Positions 26,401 through 35,008 are shown, counted from the first letter of the stretch. The stretch is 64,000 nt of DNA from Sphingobium chlorophenolicum (GCF_000722875.1 NZ_JFHR01000001.1:270754-334753); one strand, 5' to 3'. The notes: generated by a model from the letters alone, not told the origin. Program-made: numbers and translations.

Positions 26401-27256
26401 GGCAGCGCTGAAGCTGTGTCGCGTTGCCGATGTCGTAGCCGGTGCGGGTGCAGACCTGCGCGACATAATTGTCGAACAGCGCAGGTTCGGAGAGGCGTGT
26501 CGAGATATGTTCCCACGCCTCGTTGCAGCTCACCGTCGTGCCGCCCTTGTCGGTGGACGTGAACACCGTGCTGAAGGTCGCCGGCCCCGCCATCGCGGCA
26601 AAGGCGGCAGGAAGATCGGTCGCCGTGCGGAACAGCTGATCGTCGTCGACGCCATAGGCGGGCGAGACGCGCGCGACCGGATAGCATTGGCGGACATAGT
26701 CCTTGATCGTTGCGTCGAGGAAGGTGTCCGTCATCGGCCCGCGCGGGGATGCGGCATTGAGGAACAGATCGAAGCTGTGCCCGCCCGCGCCGAACTCCAG
26801 CTTCGCATGGGGATCGGTGGTGTTGTCGTCGATCACTTCGGCCAGCGCGCGTTCCATCATGTTGGTCATGCCCGCGACCAGCACGATCAGGTTCGGCACA
26901 TCGCCGACCGGCTGATAGGCGTTGCGGACGCGGTCGTAGACGTGGACCGTGCCCGTCGTCGCGACCAGGCCGACGAACAGCCCGACCCCGATCAGCATCT
27001 GGAACCCGAAGGCGACCAGCCCCATGCCTTGCCCGCGGATGCTCGCGAGCAGCACGCCGAGCGCGATGCCCACCACCGCGACGATCAGCACCAATGTCTC
27101 GTAACGCGAATCCCCGAAGATCATCGAGACGAGGCGGAAGGCGTCCACCGTCTCCGCAAAGCCGTCATAGGTGTGGAAACTCGCATCGATCGCCAGCGCG
27201 GGACTGGCCGAGAAGAGAGCGATCAGGACCGAGATCGCGCGAACTAAGCGGTGCAT
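23486..27256 (-). CDS. traG: TraG, mating-pair stabilisation protein of F-type T4SS
   Basis: A 1256-aa inner-membrane protein. A signal-like N-terminus (MHRLVRAISVLIALFSASPALA) is followed by several membrane helices in the first 480 residues (the TraG_N domain, for example VLIVAVVGIALGVLLA), and a long hydrophilic periplasmic C-terminal half rich in Ala, Gly, Arg and Gln. In F, TraG acts both in pilus assembly and in stabilising the mating pair. It is the last gene of the minus-strand Tra transcript, 14 bp after traH. Confidence 0.92.
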   Translation of the reverse strand: MHRLVRAISVLIALFSASPALAIDASFHTYDGFAETVDAFRLVSMIFGDSRYETLVLIVAVVGIALGVLLASIRGQGMGLVAFGFQMLIGVGLFVGLVATTGTVHVYDRVRNAYQPVGDVPNLIVLVAGMTNMMERALAEVIDDNTTDPHAKLEFGAGGHSFDLFLNAASPRGPMTDTFLDATIKDYVRQCYPVARVSPAYGVDDDQLFRTATDLPAAFAAMAGPATFSTVFTSTDKGGTTVSCNEAWEHISTRLSEPALFDNYVAQVCTRTGYDIGNATQLQRCRSNIGELGQMMMDTPLSLQQFLTNVMLGSTVGDVLFEDSPATAARVMANRAVVSSGLATMSTANEWMPTIRATVFGIMLFMMPVALLFILTPINLRVASFALGLFVFVALWGVIDAGIYQLTLGRATDVLAEMRANHVAANAWMLAPSSAMKALAIFGSFRTASAGLAGAFVFTVFRFSGNVFTSFTSGALGVQGQGTAAAAPLATSEGYAGALEAQAGAAGTMARRGAASNFGDFGERSTFGANRAFGAASSVLGEHGGGASGTAAFGMGKLDAARELGGLSPALTGRSLTDPATVRAVRDNAATSAIHNFAEKDALRSLGTGYFGEGQSGERSFAAFTQKMVQWKAFGDTRAYDMMLSGAQRHFERSGYDQQDAALKASTVIAQASADPTFAKLIANTFDQEQMLRNDLTGAQIQVGAMEGRRDFAGDNVRRIERGNVATEQAHRTGSNEGQRNASSMLGLSVQETSRRVAFINALSGEARSTAISQLSRATGRNEAQVMRALETYNAAVQVGTADGATAEAAREGTSVYGRTREAAGFDFAERSGKLDAQREVGHDGTRSAARIGEQRRQADNAGFAEGAAAAGMSVRQAAHLDSFIRTLSQGAGNQVDMAEGGAAGIADRARNERLTRIIDNERLTRMQKLLADHGVDMSKREIAMAQNGDLSLNLTPETAAQMWRGGLINESQLGAVANGGRARFSFADNDLLVSSSVGFQQSARNDTSTRFEAGKQAGPDTIEHFLSSGEQGQAMMQNWLRGGFEMDRHGNWRLNPQVADTLTRDVQAIIAQTGWQRGLSRSAQDQTTMGTTIGAHVGGTISANESEATGGRGQPSGKGQQSNQSPITQKGRSTSGRVGGSLGFESRDVGTTSETAQSAIDIVNYDVRNAIAAAERAAARSGSPEAAFSRELSERILGPNGMRNRYLQDADSGRATFDITGPLTSIEQNSVLKSGRFSTDLDNSPGDGDSSFKKR

Positions 27257-27270
27257 GACGCGGCCCTCCG

Positions 27271-28695
27271 TCAGCGGTTGCGGTTGGCGGCGGCGCCGGC
27301 GGCGTCGCGCGCATCACGGTCGCGCTGGCGCACGACCCCGGCATAGTTGGCCGAGAGGTTCGCCTGGTTCAGCGCAGCCATGTAGGACTGGCGCATCTGC
27401 GCGCGCTGGCGCAGCACCTCGTCGCGCAGCCCGCTCAATTGCTCGATGCCCTTGGCGAGGATGCGGGTCTGGCAGATCCTGGCGCTGCCTGCATCGGCCG
27501 CACCGGCGGCGGTCACGCCGCGTTCGGCATTCGACACGGCAAAATCTATGCTGCGCGTGAGGTCGTTGAGCATCTGATAGGCGAGCGTCAGCGCAACCAG
27601 CTCGTCGGTATCGCCGATCACGCTCTCGACCAGCCCCTGGCGCACGCCCCATTCGAGCAGGCGATAGACCGGCAGGGTCCGCACATTGGCGACGAACTGG
27701 CGTTCCTCCGTCGTCAGAGTGGCGCGCGTGCGGATCTTGACCGCGATCGACTCCATCCGGCCGCGTGCGAGCACCAGCGCGCCCTTACCGCTGCCGTCGG
27801 TCGAGCAGTCGGCGGCGGTCGGCGGCACCGCGATCGCGCGGGTCTGAACCTTGCCGGTCAGGAAATCGTCGACACTCTCGGTGTCCTGCCGTGCGCAGGC
27901 GGGGATGGCCGTGAACAGCGGAACCTTGTCCGCCGGGTCCCAGCGCATATAGACGTCGCCAACGCGGGCGCGCATGACGCCGGCCCAGTCGGACGCGCCG
28001 ACACGCGCGGCGGCATGGGCTAGCAGCGAGCCCGTCTTGAAGATTTCCGTGACTTCCGCCGGGCAGTTTTCCAGCGCATCGCGCAAATCCTCGGTCGGAT
28101 TGCCCTGGTTCGCCTGGATCTTCTCGCGGCTCTGCTGATAGCTCTTGGAGAAGCCCTCGCGGACGCTCTTGTAGCCGGTCATCTCCTCGATGATGCCCGA
28201 CATATTGTCGTCGCCCCGGGCGATCTGGACCATGCGGTTGGCGAGCCGGCAATCGTTGACCTGGATCGAGTTCAGGAAATTGGTCGCCGCCTCCATCTTC
28301 GAGATGATGTTACCCATTTTTTCATCGAGGGTTTCCAACAGATACTGGAAAGCGACAGCCGGGGCAGCCTGAAGGATGCTTTCGAGCTTCTGGACGAGAT
28401 AGTCGGGATCGAGGAACGACATGCCGCCCAAAAACATGTCGATTCCCCCGCAGCCCGCGCGGACCTTGGGCAGCGTGACCGACATGAGATAGTCGTTATG
28501 GACATCGATCCGGCCCGACATGCCGCCCGCGGTGATATAGCCGCGGGTCTGGTCCTCGAAGGAGCCGGGGCTGGTGTAGGTCACATTGTCGAACCAGCTT
28601 TCGGCCCAGCTTTGCGCGGACGCGGGCGAGGCGAAGGACAGACAAGCCAGCAGGGGAAGGGCGAGCAGGGTCAGGCGGCGGCGCGGGTTTGCCAT
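27271..28695 (-). CDS. traH: TraH, F-type pilus assembly/mating-pair protein
   Basis: A 474-aa secreted protein with a clear signal peptide (LLALPLLACLSFASPASAQ). The mature start, SWFDNVTYTSPGSFEDQTRGYITAGG, is split over the classic TraH opening; further on RAGCGGIDMFLGGMSFLD and NDCRLANRMV are highly characteristic. TraH works in the periplasm with TraF, TraW, TrbC and TraU in pilus extension. The gap to the preceding thioredoxin-like gene is 45 bp, the largest in this half of the operon. Confidence 0.95.
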   Translation of the reverse strand: MANPRRRLTLLALPLLACLSFASPASAQSWAESWFDNVTYTSPGSFEDQTRGYITAGGMSGRIDVHNDYLMSVTLPKVRAGCGGIDMFLGGMSFLDPDYLVQKLESILQAAPAVAFQYLLETLDEKMGNIISKMEAATNFLNSIQVNDCRLANRMVQIARGDDNMSGIIEEMTGYKSVREGFSKSYQQSREKIQANQGNPTEDLRDALENCPAEVTEIFKTGSLLAHAAARVGASDWAGVMRARVGDVYMRWDPADKVPLFTAIPACARQDTESVDDFLTGKVQTRAIAVPPTAADCSTDGSGKGALVLARGRMESIAVKIRTRATLTTEERQFVANVRTLPVYRLLEWGVRQGLVESVIGDTDELVALTLAYQMLNDLTRSIDFAVSNAERGVTAAGAADAGSARICQTRILAKGIEQLSGLRDEVLRQRAQMRQSYMAALNQANLSANYAGVVRQRDRDARDAAGAAANRNR

Positions 28696-28740
28696 GGCGG
28701 GCAGCTTTCGTTTACGCGGGCAAGGGGCTGGCTCCCCATG

Positions 28741-29325
28741 TCAGTTCCTTGCCCTGTTGGAGGAGGGACGCGTGGGTGCGGCCACGATTCCGGTGAACTT
28801 GGCCATGCCGCGCACGCCGACAGCGGGCTTCACCCCGGTCAGCATCTTGGCGGCGAGGTAGAGATTGCGCGCGAGGTTGGGCGCATGATCGGTGCCGATC
28901 GCGACGGGAATGACGCGATTGGAGTCGGAGACGGGCCGGACCCAGGCGACAGGGTGCCCGACCCAGGGCAGGCCGAGACGCCCGGAGCGCAGCATCGCTT
29001 CCTGGCTGCCGATCGTGCGGACCTTCCAGCCATAGCGTTGCCCCAGGGTTCCAAGCCGCGCCCAGAGATCGGCGCAGGGGATGCAACCGGGCGCCGTGCT
29101 CATCTCGACGATGAACGCGGGGGCCTGGCCTTTCATGGTTTCGGCGAAGTCGGGCGGCCAGTCGCGCGTCACCGGAACGCGGGCGAGCCACTGGCGCATC
29201 TCCGGGTCGGTGGCGACAGGGTGGATCGCCGCGCGCATCGCCTGTTCGTGCGTCGGCGCCTGCGCTTGAACAGGTGCACTCGCCATGACCAGCGCCACAA
29301 GCAGGATGGGGGCGAAGCGGATCAT
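28741..29325 (-). CDS. Periplasmic thioredoxin-like conjugation protein (TrbB-like)
   Basis: A 194-aa protein with a signal peptide (LLVALVMASAPVQAQ) and one thioredoxin-like domain holding Cys81-Ile-Pro-Cys84 (STAPGCIPCADLW). The cis-Pro segment may be RLGLPWVGHPVAW. It resembles TrbB-type disulfide isomerases of F-like systems, which help Cys-rich TraN, TraU and TraH fold. The ATG overlaps the traF stop by four bases. Confidence 0.75.
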   Translation of the reverse strand: MIRFAPILLVALVMASAPVQAQAPTHEQAMRAAIHPVATDPEMRQWLARVPVTRDWPPDFAETMKGQAPAFIVEMSTAPGCIPCADLWARLGTLGQRYGWKVRTIGSQEAMLRSGRLGLPWVGHPVAWVRPVSDSNRVIPVAIGTDHAPNLARNLYLAAKMLTGVKPAVGVRGMAKFTGIVAAPTRPSSNRARN

Positions 29326-30194
29326 GGCCGGGGCTCCATCCGAACGTCCACCAGATCGCCCCCCAGCACGCGCGGATCGGTGGCCGACACCGGGCCGTTG
29401 GCGAGCGCGTCGAAGAACCCGTCTTCCTCGCCCGCACCGGTCAGGAACTGTTCGGGCCGGATATCGCCCGCTAGCAACCGGACTGCCTGGTAGGCCATCT
29501 GGATGAGGTTGGGATAGGCCTCGACTCCGCTCGCGATCACCATGCGCTGCTGGCTGCCTCGCCGGATCACCATCGTCGTGGGCGTGACCTCGACCCCGAA
29601 GCGCTGCGCGAGTTCGGGCTTGCGATCGATGTCCTGCAGCGTGACCTGCCAGCCCATCTCGTCCTGGAAGCGCTGGACGATCGGCCACTGGACACGGCAA
29701 TAGCCGCAGGTCGAACGCGAGAACATGACCAGCGCGAATTCATTGGACCGGCTGCGCAGATACTGGCGGCGGACCTGATCCTTCTGCGCGGAAAGCTGAT
29801 CGCGCGCCTCGCCGACCATAGGGTTCGCCGATTTGGCGTTGAGTTCGGGATTTTGCAGCATGGCGATCTGGGTGACGCCGGCGAAGGCGCGGGCCTTGCG
29901 CCGGGCGAAGTCCTGCAGGCGCCAGAAATCCGCCACCGCATCGACCGTCAGCACGGTCGCCGCGTAATCCCGTTGCTCCTCGATAAGCTTCCTGATCTTG
30001 GGCGGCGTCCATGTCGCCAGCTCGACCATCGGTGGAATGCGGGGTTTGACGAGCGCGTCGGGATCGGGTTCATCGTCGGCGGGTTTGGGCGGCGCCTGAT
30101 ACCACCAGTAGCCGGTGCGTTGATCGACGGTCTGCGCATGGACAGGCAGGATCGGCAGGAGCACCGCCGCGATGAGGAGGGCGGCGCGGATCAC
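29322..30194 (-). CDS. traF: TraF, pilus assembly thioredoxin-fold protein
   Basis: A 290-aa protein of the TraF family. It starts at a GTG (30194), giving the signal peptide VIRAALLIAAVLLPILPVHA; longer ATG starts lie inside the peptidase gene. The mature N-terminus (GYWWYQAPP) is the TraF opening, and the C-terminal thioredoxin domain holds Cys163-Gly-Tyr-Cys166. F TraF lacks this CxxC while many relatives keep it, so this version may be redox-active. Stop and start codons overlap both neighbours by four bases. Confidence 0.92.
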   Translation of the reverse strand: MIRAALLIAAVLLPILPVHAQTVDQRTGYWWYQAPPKPADDEPDPDALVKPRIPPMVELATWTPPKIRKLIEEQRDYAATVLTVDAVADFWRLQDFARRKARAFAGVTQIAMLQNPELNAKSANPMVGEARDQLSAQKDQVRRQYLRSRSNEFALVMFSRSTCGYCRVQWPIVQRFQDEMGWQVTLQDIDRKPELAQRFGVEVTPTTMVIRRGSQQRMVIASGVEAYPNLIQMAYQAVRLLAGDIRPEQFLTGAGEEDGFFDALANGPVSATDPRVLGGDLVDVRMEPRP

Positions 30195-30802
30195 AGCAGC
30201 TTCTCCATGCGCTTCAGCCGCTCGATCTCGACCGGGCCGTAGTAGCGGCTGTCGAACCCGCTGGCGTGTGACGAGCCGACATAGATCATGCCCGCGGGGA
30301 TCGTCGGATAGAACGGCCGCCAATGGTCGAGCTTCTGCCCATTGTGCCCATAGGGCTTGCTGATGCCGAGCAGCTTGCCGTTGCAATAGTACCAGCCATC
30401 CCATTCGCCGGGATGCATGGGGCCAGATGCAGACGACGGCTTCTCGATCCAGTCGATGCGGTCACCCGGCAGGCACAGAGCCATCTTGGTGACATCGACC
30501 GGCCTGGGGCCGGCGAGCGGATGCGACAGGGTGAACGATACGAAATCGCCGCGGTGGATCGGCCCCGGCGCCTTGCGGACGAGCCAGGCGTCGATCGAGG
30601 GACTCATCACGATGGTTGCCTGGGGAATCGCCCACCAGGTCAGGAGGCCGACCGGCAGGACTATGCCGAACGCCTTCCAGAGCTGTTTGGGGCGGGGTGG
30701 CTGGCCGAGGCCGGAACTGCCGAGCGCGACCGCGGCTTTCAGCGGCAGCAGCTTCAGTTCGGCCCAGCCGGATCTAGCGGCCCTGAAGGCGAGTCTGAGC
30801 AT
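30191..30802 (-). CDS. S26-family conjugative signal peptidase (TraF/TrhF type)
   Basis: A 203-aa membrane protease. After a basic N-terminus and one membrane helix (FGIVLPVGLLTWWAIP) comes the catalytic serine region VMSPSIDAWLV, and the Lys of the Ser/Lys dyad is in VTKMALCLPGD. The C-terminal YVGSSHASGFDSRYYGPVE is the S26 box. Homologues in conjugation systems process or cyclise the pilin. The start is Met 30802 (MLRLAFRAARSG), 29 bases inside the trbC gene. Confidence 0.9.
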   Translation of the reverse strand: MLRLAFRAARSGWAELKLLPLKAAVALGSSGLGQPPRPKQLWKAFGIVLPVGLLTWWAIPQATIVMSPSIDAWLVRKAPGPIHRGDFVSFTLSHPLAGPRPVDVTKMALCLPGDRIDWIEKPSSASGPMHPGEWDGWYYCNGKLLGISKPYGHNGQKLDHWRPFYPTIPAGMIYVGSSHASGFDSRYYGPVEIERLKRMEKLL

Positions 30803-31655
30803 CGCTGACCTCCTGCTTGCCGCCGAGGCGGGCATATTCTTCGAGAAGTCCGGAAAGCGCCGCGTCGCCGTAGATGACATGGGCGGCACGCGGGGCATCA
30901 TCCTCGCGCTCGCAATAGGGGAGCGCCGGATCGCCGGGCACCATGGCGAGCGCGGGGACGCGGGTGACGCCGTGCTGGCGGAAAATGAGCGGATCGACGA
31001 TCAACTGCACGTCGCGCATCGCGCAGGCCGGGCCTTCGCAGCCGGGATCATGGCGCAGGATTTCCGCCGAGAGCTTCGCCATCGGCGCGACCTTCGTCAG
31101 CCCGCCGGGCATTCCCCGGAACGCCAGCACGCCGCCGACCCGTTCGAGCTGCCCGGCATAGGTGCGCAATGTCGTCAGCGGCATCGAGGACGAGACGAAC
31201 AGGACCGGCACCCAGCCTTTGGCCTCGGGCGGTACGGTGGCGCCCGCGACCGCCTCCATGTCGGGCGCATCGAGACCGAGCGCCTGGCCGAGCCGTCTGG
31301 CCATGGCGTCGCGCTCGGCGGCCATCGCTTGCCTCCCTTTGTCGAGCGCGGTGCGCGCCCGCGCGTCCATCGCTGGCGACGGGGCGCGTTTGCGCAGTCC
31401 CTCGAAGGCGCGGCGGCGGGTCTCTTCCGATGGCGCGGGCAGCGCGGTCGGACCTCGTGTTTCCGCTTCGGCCTTTCGCGCGGCGGTGGCGCGTTCGAGC
31501 CGGTCCATCGCCGCGTCGCCTTGCGCCTGCGCGCGTTCCCTGGCGTTCACCGGTGGCGCGGCATCCTGCGCGTGGGAGGGCGCGGAGGCGGCGAGGAGGA
31601 GGGTGAGCGCGGAGAGACCGCGCAGCCTATGGCGTGACCGCACGCATATACGCAT
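30774..31655 (-). CDS. trbC: TrbC, F-type pilin assembly protein
   Basis: A 293-aa periplasmic protein. It has a signal peptide (LSALTLLLAASAPSHAQ), a long Ala/Arg/Glu-rich helical region (about residues 35-140) and the conserved TrbC domain (about 145-275: VPVLFVSSSMPLTTLRTYAG, GGVLAFRGMPGG, PLIFRQHGVTRVPA). TrbC joins TraW, TraU, TraF and TraH in pilus assembly. The start may be ATG 31655 or an in-frame GTG 12 bases later; both overlap the TraN end. Confidence 0.92.
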   Translation of the reverse strand: MRICVRSRHRLRGLSALTLLLAASAPSHAQDAAPPVNARERAQAQGDAAMDRLERATAARKAEAETRGPTALPAPSEETRRRAFEGLRKRAPSPAMDARARTALDKGRQAMAAERDAMARRLGQALGLDAPDMEAVAGATVPPEAKGWVPVLFVSSSMPLTTLRTYAGQLERVGGVLAFRGMPGGLTKVAPMAKLSAEILRHDPGCEGPACAMRDVQLIVDPLIFRQHGVTRVPALAMVPGDPALPYCEREDDAPRAAHVIYGDAALSGLLEEYARLGGKQEVSDAQTRLQGR

Positions 31656-32745
31656 CGATCTTGTCCTTCATGTCGATCTGGATGTCGGCCTGGGCGCGGG
31701 CCTCGATCTCGGAATAATATTCGGAAAGGTCCATTTTGGAGAAATCCAGCGCCTGGAATTCCTCGGGGGTGAATCCGCGGCAGTAGGGGTTCTTCGGCGT
31801 GCCCCAGCCCAAGCCGTTGAAGCTCTTGAGCTGCGGGCGACCCTGTTCCTGGATGATGCGGCCAAGCTTGGTGTTGAAGCAGCAGTGGCCCTTGGATTTC
31901 TGCACGCAGATGCCGAGGATCTTCGAACTGCAATAGGTCCCGACTTCGTGGCACATGCCCGAGCCCCGGAGCATGCCCACTTCCATGTCTTGGCTGTCAC
32001 AGCCGGACAGGAGGAAATCCATCATGAAGTTGATGGCGAGACTGATGGCGATCGAGGTCGGATCGATCCCGGCGATGATCGCGTTCGCGCCGGAGCTTGC
32101 GGCCTGGCCAGCGGTCGCGCCCGCCTTAAACGCACCATAGGCGGCCTTCATGCCGGTGAAGACGCCTTTCGCCACCGCGATCTTCGTGCCGATCGACGAG
32201 ATGGATGAGCCCATCCCGTCCTTGACGATCTTGCCCTTGTCCTTGCAGCAGTTCGAAAAGGTGGTCTTGAGGCCCGCCGGGCGGCAGCGCACCGCGCGTC
32301 CCGCGAATATCTCGATATTGCCAAGGCAATGCCCTTCGGCGTCGACTTCGCCATCGGCAGGCGCGCCGGGATCGTCGACGATGGGATCGTCCTCAATTCC
32401 GGTGCCGTCGCTGCCGGTGCAGGCATTGGGCGAGCACATCGGCGTGCCGCCGCCGACCGGCGTCAGGCATGAGTGCTGGCTGCCGAGCGGGCAGCTATAC
32501 GCGCCCTCGGCATCGGCCACGCACATCACTTGCTGGATCGGGCAGAGCCATTCTTCATCCGCCATGATTGTGCAGTTCGCGACCTCGCCAGGATCACCGG
32601 CATCGCCGTTGCCATCGAGATCGACCGCGCAGACCGGGAGCGTTTGCGCTTGCGCTGGCGTGACATGCCCCGCGAGCAGCAAGCCGGACAGGCCGAGCGC
32701 AAGCAGCTGTGCGCGCTTCCGCCAGGGAAGGAGGCGCCCGATCAT
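31627..32745 (-). CDS. traN: TraN C-terminal half, Cys-rich mating-pair stabilisation protein
   Basis: A 372-aa secreted protein with its own signal peptide (LLALGLSGLLLAGHVTPAQAQ). The C-terminal 130 residues are the most conserved part of TraN: CHEVGTYCSSKILGICVQKS, HCCFNTKLGRIIQEQGRPQL and NPYCRGFTPEEFQALDFSK. In F these are the end of one roughly 600-aa outer-membrane protein that recognises the recipient's surface. Here the N-terminal portion is encoded by the preceding gene, overlapping by four bases. No frameshift is implied, because both parts have proper starts and signal peptides. Confidence 0.88.
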   Translation of the reverse strand: MIGRLLPWRKRAQLLALGLSGLLLAGHVTPAQAQTLPVCAVDLDGNGDAGDPGEVANCTIMADEEWLCPIQQVMCVADAEGAYSCPLGSQHSCLTPVGGGTPMCSPNACTGSDGTGIEDDPIVDDPGAPADGEVDAEGHCLGNIEIFAGRAVRCRPAGLKTTFSNCCKDKGKIVKDGMGSSISSIGTKIAVAKGVFTGMKAAYGAFKAGATAGQAASSGANAIIAGIDPTSIAISLAINFMMDFLLSGCDSQDMEVGMLRGSGMCHEVGTYCSSKILGICVQKSKGHCCFNTKLGRIIQEQGRPQLKSFNGLGWGTPKNPYCRGFTPEEFQALDFSKMDLSEYYSEIEARAQADIQIDMKDKIDAYMRAVTP

Positions 32746-34685
32746 CGCACTTCCCCCGTGCAGACCATGTCGGCCCCACCGAGGCGGACGGTCTGCATCA
32801 TGACGACGGCTTCGGGAAAATCGTCGAGGCAGCCGCAGGCCGAGACGATTTCCTCGCCCGGACCCACAGGGCAGACATCGCCGCCGCCTGCCGCCGTGCA
32901 GGCATGGTAGAAGGTGTCCCACCCGACAGGCGCATTCTGTTTCGTGCCGACCACTCCGTCGAGGGTAGCCGCCGTATTGCGCGCGGGCGCGCGGGTCTTG
33001 CAGACCGGCTCGCAGGCCGGAACCGAACCGCGATCGGGCAGCGCGAAGGGCCGTGACGCGGTGGCATAACCCCCGTCCGAGGTCCTCGTCCGGTCGGCCA
33101 GCATGGTCTCGGTCGAATGGTCGATGATATAGGCGCCGCGGCTCAGATCAGGTTCCGGCATCGATCCGGTATCGACGGTACAACGATAACGGCGCTGACG
33201 CTCGAACCATGGCCGCGCGAGACGGAGCGAGCAGGCGCCGCTCTCGAACAGGCGTGCCTGGGGGAGGGGCGTAAGGCCGGTGCCGACGCCGTTGCGGAAC
33301 GTCTCGACGCCATCGACGCTTTCGTCATGAAGCGCGCAATTGACGTCGCCGGCATAGCCCGCGCACAGGTCGACGATCCGCTCGGTCGGGTTGCAACTGA
33401 GATCGAGCATTGCATCGAACTGCGCGAAGGCCTCTCCTTCACCGCCGACCGCGATGCGCATGGAAATGACATGCTCGCCGCGGGTCAGCCACGGCTTGAG
33501 GTCGAGATTGGGATAGGCATGCCAGGTCCGTTTCCGCTCGCACTTGCCGGGCGGCAGGCCGGTCCCGGTCCAGTTCGCCGGATTGGACAGCACGAGCTCG
33601 CCGTCGATGCGAAGCTGGAGCCAGTCGTCGAAGAAATAGTGCGAGAGCCGGAACTGCGCGAGGCGATCGGGATCATCGATCCGCAGCCGCATGGAAAACT
33701 CGAAGATGCGGCAGCTCCCGCCTCGCAGGCTGTCGTCGCGCGGCGAGCCCATCTGCAATGTGAGCTGATCGGGTGCGGGCGCATAGATCGCATAGGCGCC
33801 GCCGAGATGCGCGATCACATCGTCCGCCTTGACGGCGTTCAACGACACCTCCCGCGTGATCGTGCAGGACCGGATCTGCTCGGCCTTGCCGACGCCGGCG
33901 GGCGAGCCCTTGAGCGCCTGGAAGATGCTGTTCGATGCGGCGACGCTCGCGGCATCGCCCTGGATCGTGGCGGGACTGGCGCGATAGGCCGTCTGCGGGA
34001 GCGCGGGGTTGGGCGAGCAGGCCGTGCTTTGGGCGCCAGTGTAACGGATGGCCGGGCCGTCGATCACCGCCTGCGCGACGCCGACGCGCGGATCGGCCGT
34101 GGTGAGCGCGCCGATGACGCCGCCGCCTAGGTCCTTCAGCACCGAGGCCATATTGCCCCAGACGAGGTTGCTGCCGCAGCTGTTGTTGATGCAGTAGCAA
34201 CCGGCGAGATCGGTCAGGTCGACTTGCGCGAGCTTGAGATCGCCGCCTGACGCAACATCCCATTTGAAGCTCTTGCACTGGTTCCAGGTGCCCGGCTGAC
34301 AGGAGACGACGCCATTGGCGCAAATGCCCGATACCGGCACCGGCAGGGTCAATGTCTGGTCGACCGTGCCGTCGAGATCCTTGTCGCGCGATATCCGCAG
34401 CGTGCCGATATCGCCGGTCGCCGCCGGCTGCGCGATCAGTTCGAGCAGCGTCGCCGTCTTCTGGCACGCTATATTGGGGTTGAACGTCCGGCTGTTGTCG
34501 ACTGTCGAGATCGGTTGTCCGGCAAGCCCCGGCGTCAGATAATTCTGCTGGATCGCATCGCTGTCCGAGGTCTTCGCGCGGGATGCTTCGGCGGCGGCGC
34601 GGGCGCGGTCCTCGACCGTCTGGGCCGAGAGCGGCGCCGGCGCCAGAGCGCTGGCCGCGAGGAGGAGGATGCCGCGCTTCACCAT
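32742..34685 (-). CDS. traN: TraN N-terminal/central half, large Cys-rich secreted protein
   Basis: A 647-aa secreted protein starting MVKRGILLLAASALAPAPLSAQ. It has many Cys residues (SGICANGVVSCQPG, GCYCINNSCGSN). A central region about 340-430 looks like a beta-sandwich (FDDWLQLRIDGELVLSNP). The end, GDVCPVGPGEEIVSACGCLD and DFPEAVVMMQTVRLGGADM, matches the stretch that in one-piece TraN proteins lies before the conserved C-terminus. It therefore looks like the first part of a TraN divided over two genes. It probably sits in the outer membrane and needs the disulfide enzymes encoded nearby. Confidence 0.82.
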   Translation of the reverse strand: MVKRGILLLAASALAPAPLSAQTVEDRARAAAEASRAKTSDSDAIQQNYLTPGLAGQPISTVDNSRTFNPNIACQKTATLLELIAQPAATGDIGTLRISRDKDLDGTVDQTLTLPVPVSGICANGVVSCQPGTWNQCKSFKWDVASGGDLKLAQVDLTDLAGCYCINNSCGSNLVWGNMASVLKDLGGGVIGALTTADPRVGVAQAVIDGPAIRYTGAQSTACSPNPALPQTAYRASPATIQGDAASVAASNSIFQALKGSPAGVGKAEQIRSCTITREVSLNAVKADDVIAHLGGAYAIYAPAPDQLTLQMGSPRDDSLRGGSCRIFEFSMRLRIDDPDRLAQFRLSHYFFDDWLQLRIDGELVLSNPANWTGTGLPPGKCERKRTWHAYPNLDLKPWLTRGEHVISMRIAVGGEGEAFAQFDAMLDLSCNPTERIVDLCAGYAGDVNCALHDESVDGVETFRNGVGTGLTPLPQARLFESGACSLRLARPWFERQRRYRCTVDTGSMPEPDLSRGAYIIDHSTETMLADRTRTSDGGYATASRPFALPDRGSVPACEPVCKTRAPARNTAATLDGVVGTKQNAPVGWDTFYHACTAAGGGDVCPVGPGEEIVSACGCLDDFPEAVVMMQTVRLGGADMVCTGEVR

Positions 34686-35008
34686 GGCGTCCTCGCGCGG
34701 GTGGTTCGCGAGCCATGGGCGAAGCGCAGCATGTCTCCCGCCCGGAACGCGCTGGATCCGGGCGAGAGTATCCTGAAGACGGCCTGTCCCTCAAAAATGG
34801 TCAGCGCGGCCGCCACCGGAGATACGGCGGGAGGGGGCATTGCCGGCCCCGGCGGGGGGCTTTCGGCCGCGCTGACCGAGGGGGGAGCGGCGGTTGAAAG
34901 GCACACCGCCGCTCCTTCCGCGCGCCCGCTCACGGTGGGGAGCGTTCCGTGACGAGCGGGGCAGCTACCCGCGCGAGACGCACGGTTTGGGGGAAGCGAT
35001 CTGCTCAT
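34679..35008 (-). CDS. Hypothetical 109-aa conjugation-operon protein
   Basis: No recognised family. The first half is basic then rich in Pro, Ala and Ser (PPPGPAMPPPAVSP); the second half reads TIFEGQAVFRILSPGSSAFR AGD then LRFAHGSR, resembling a small folded domain. It is supported mainly by its junctions: its ATG overlaps the traU stop by four bases, its end overlaps the traN start by seven, and without it there would be a 320-bp hole in an otherwise gap-free operon. There is no clear signal peptide. The DNA inside it forms a strong hairpin (34884-34915). Confidence 0.55.
   Translation of the reverse strand: MSRSLPPNRASRAGSCPARHGTLPTVSGRAEGAAVCLSTAAPPSVSAAESPPPGPAMPPPAVSPVAAALTIFEGQAVFRILSPGSSAFRAGDMLRFAHGSRTTRARTPW
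34884..34915. repeat. Inverted repeat with 11-bp perfect arms inside the 109-aa gene
   Basis: GGAGCGGCGGT at 34884-34894 and ACCGCCGCTCC at 34905-34915 flank a 10-base loop. Within a polycistronic mRNA it could slow ribosomes or protect RNA ends. It may also be a by-product of G+C-rich coding. Confidence 0.4.

Noticed and set aside
25064..27247. Long open frame (727 codons) opposite traG
   Set aside because: The minus-strand product is a clear TraG with signal peptide and membrane helices. The plus-strand frame is His/Arg-rich without domains, typical of antisense frames in G+C-rich DNA.
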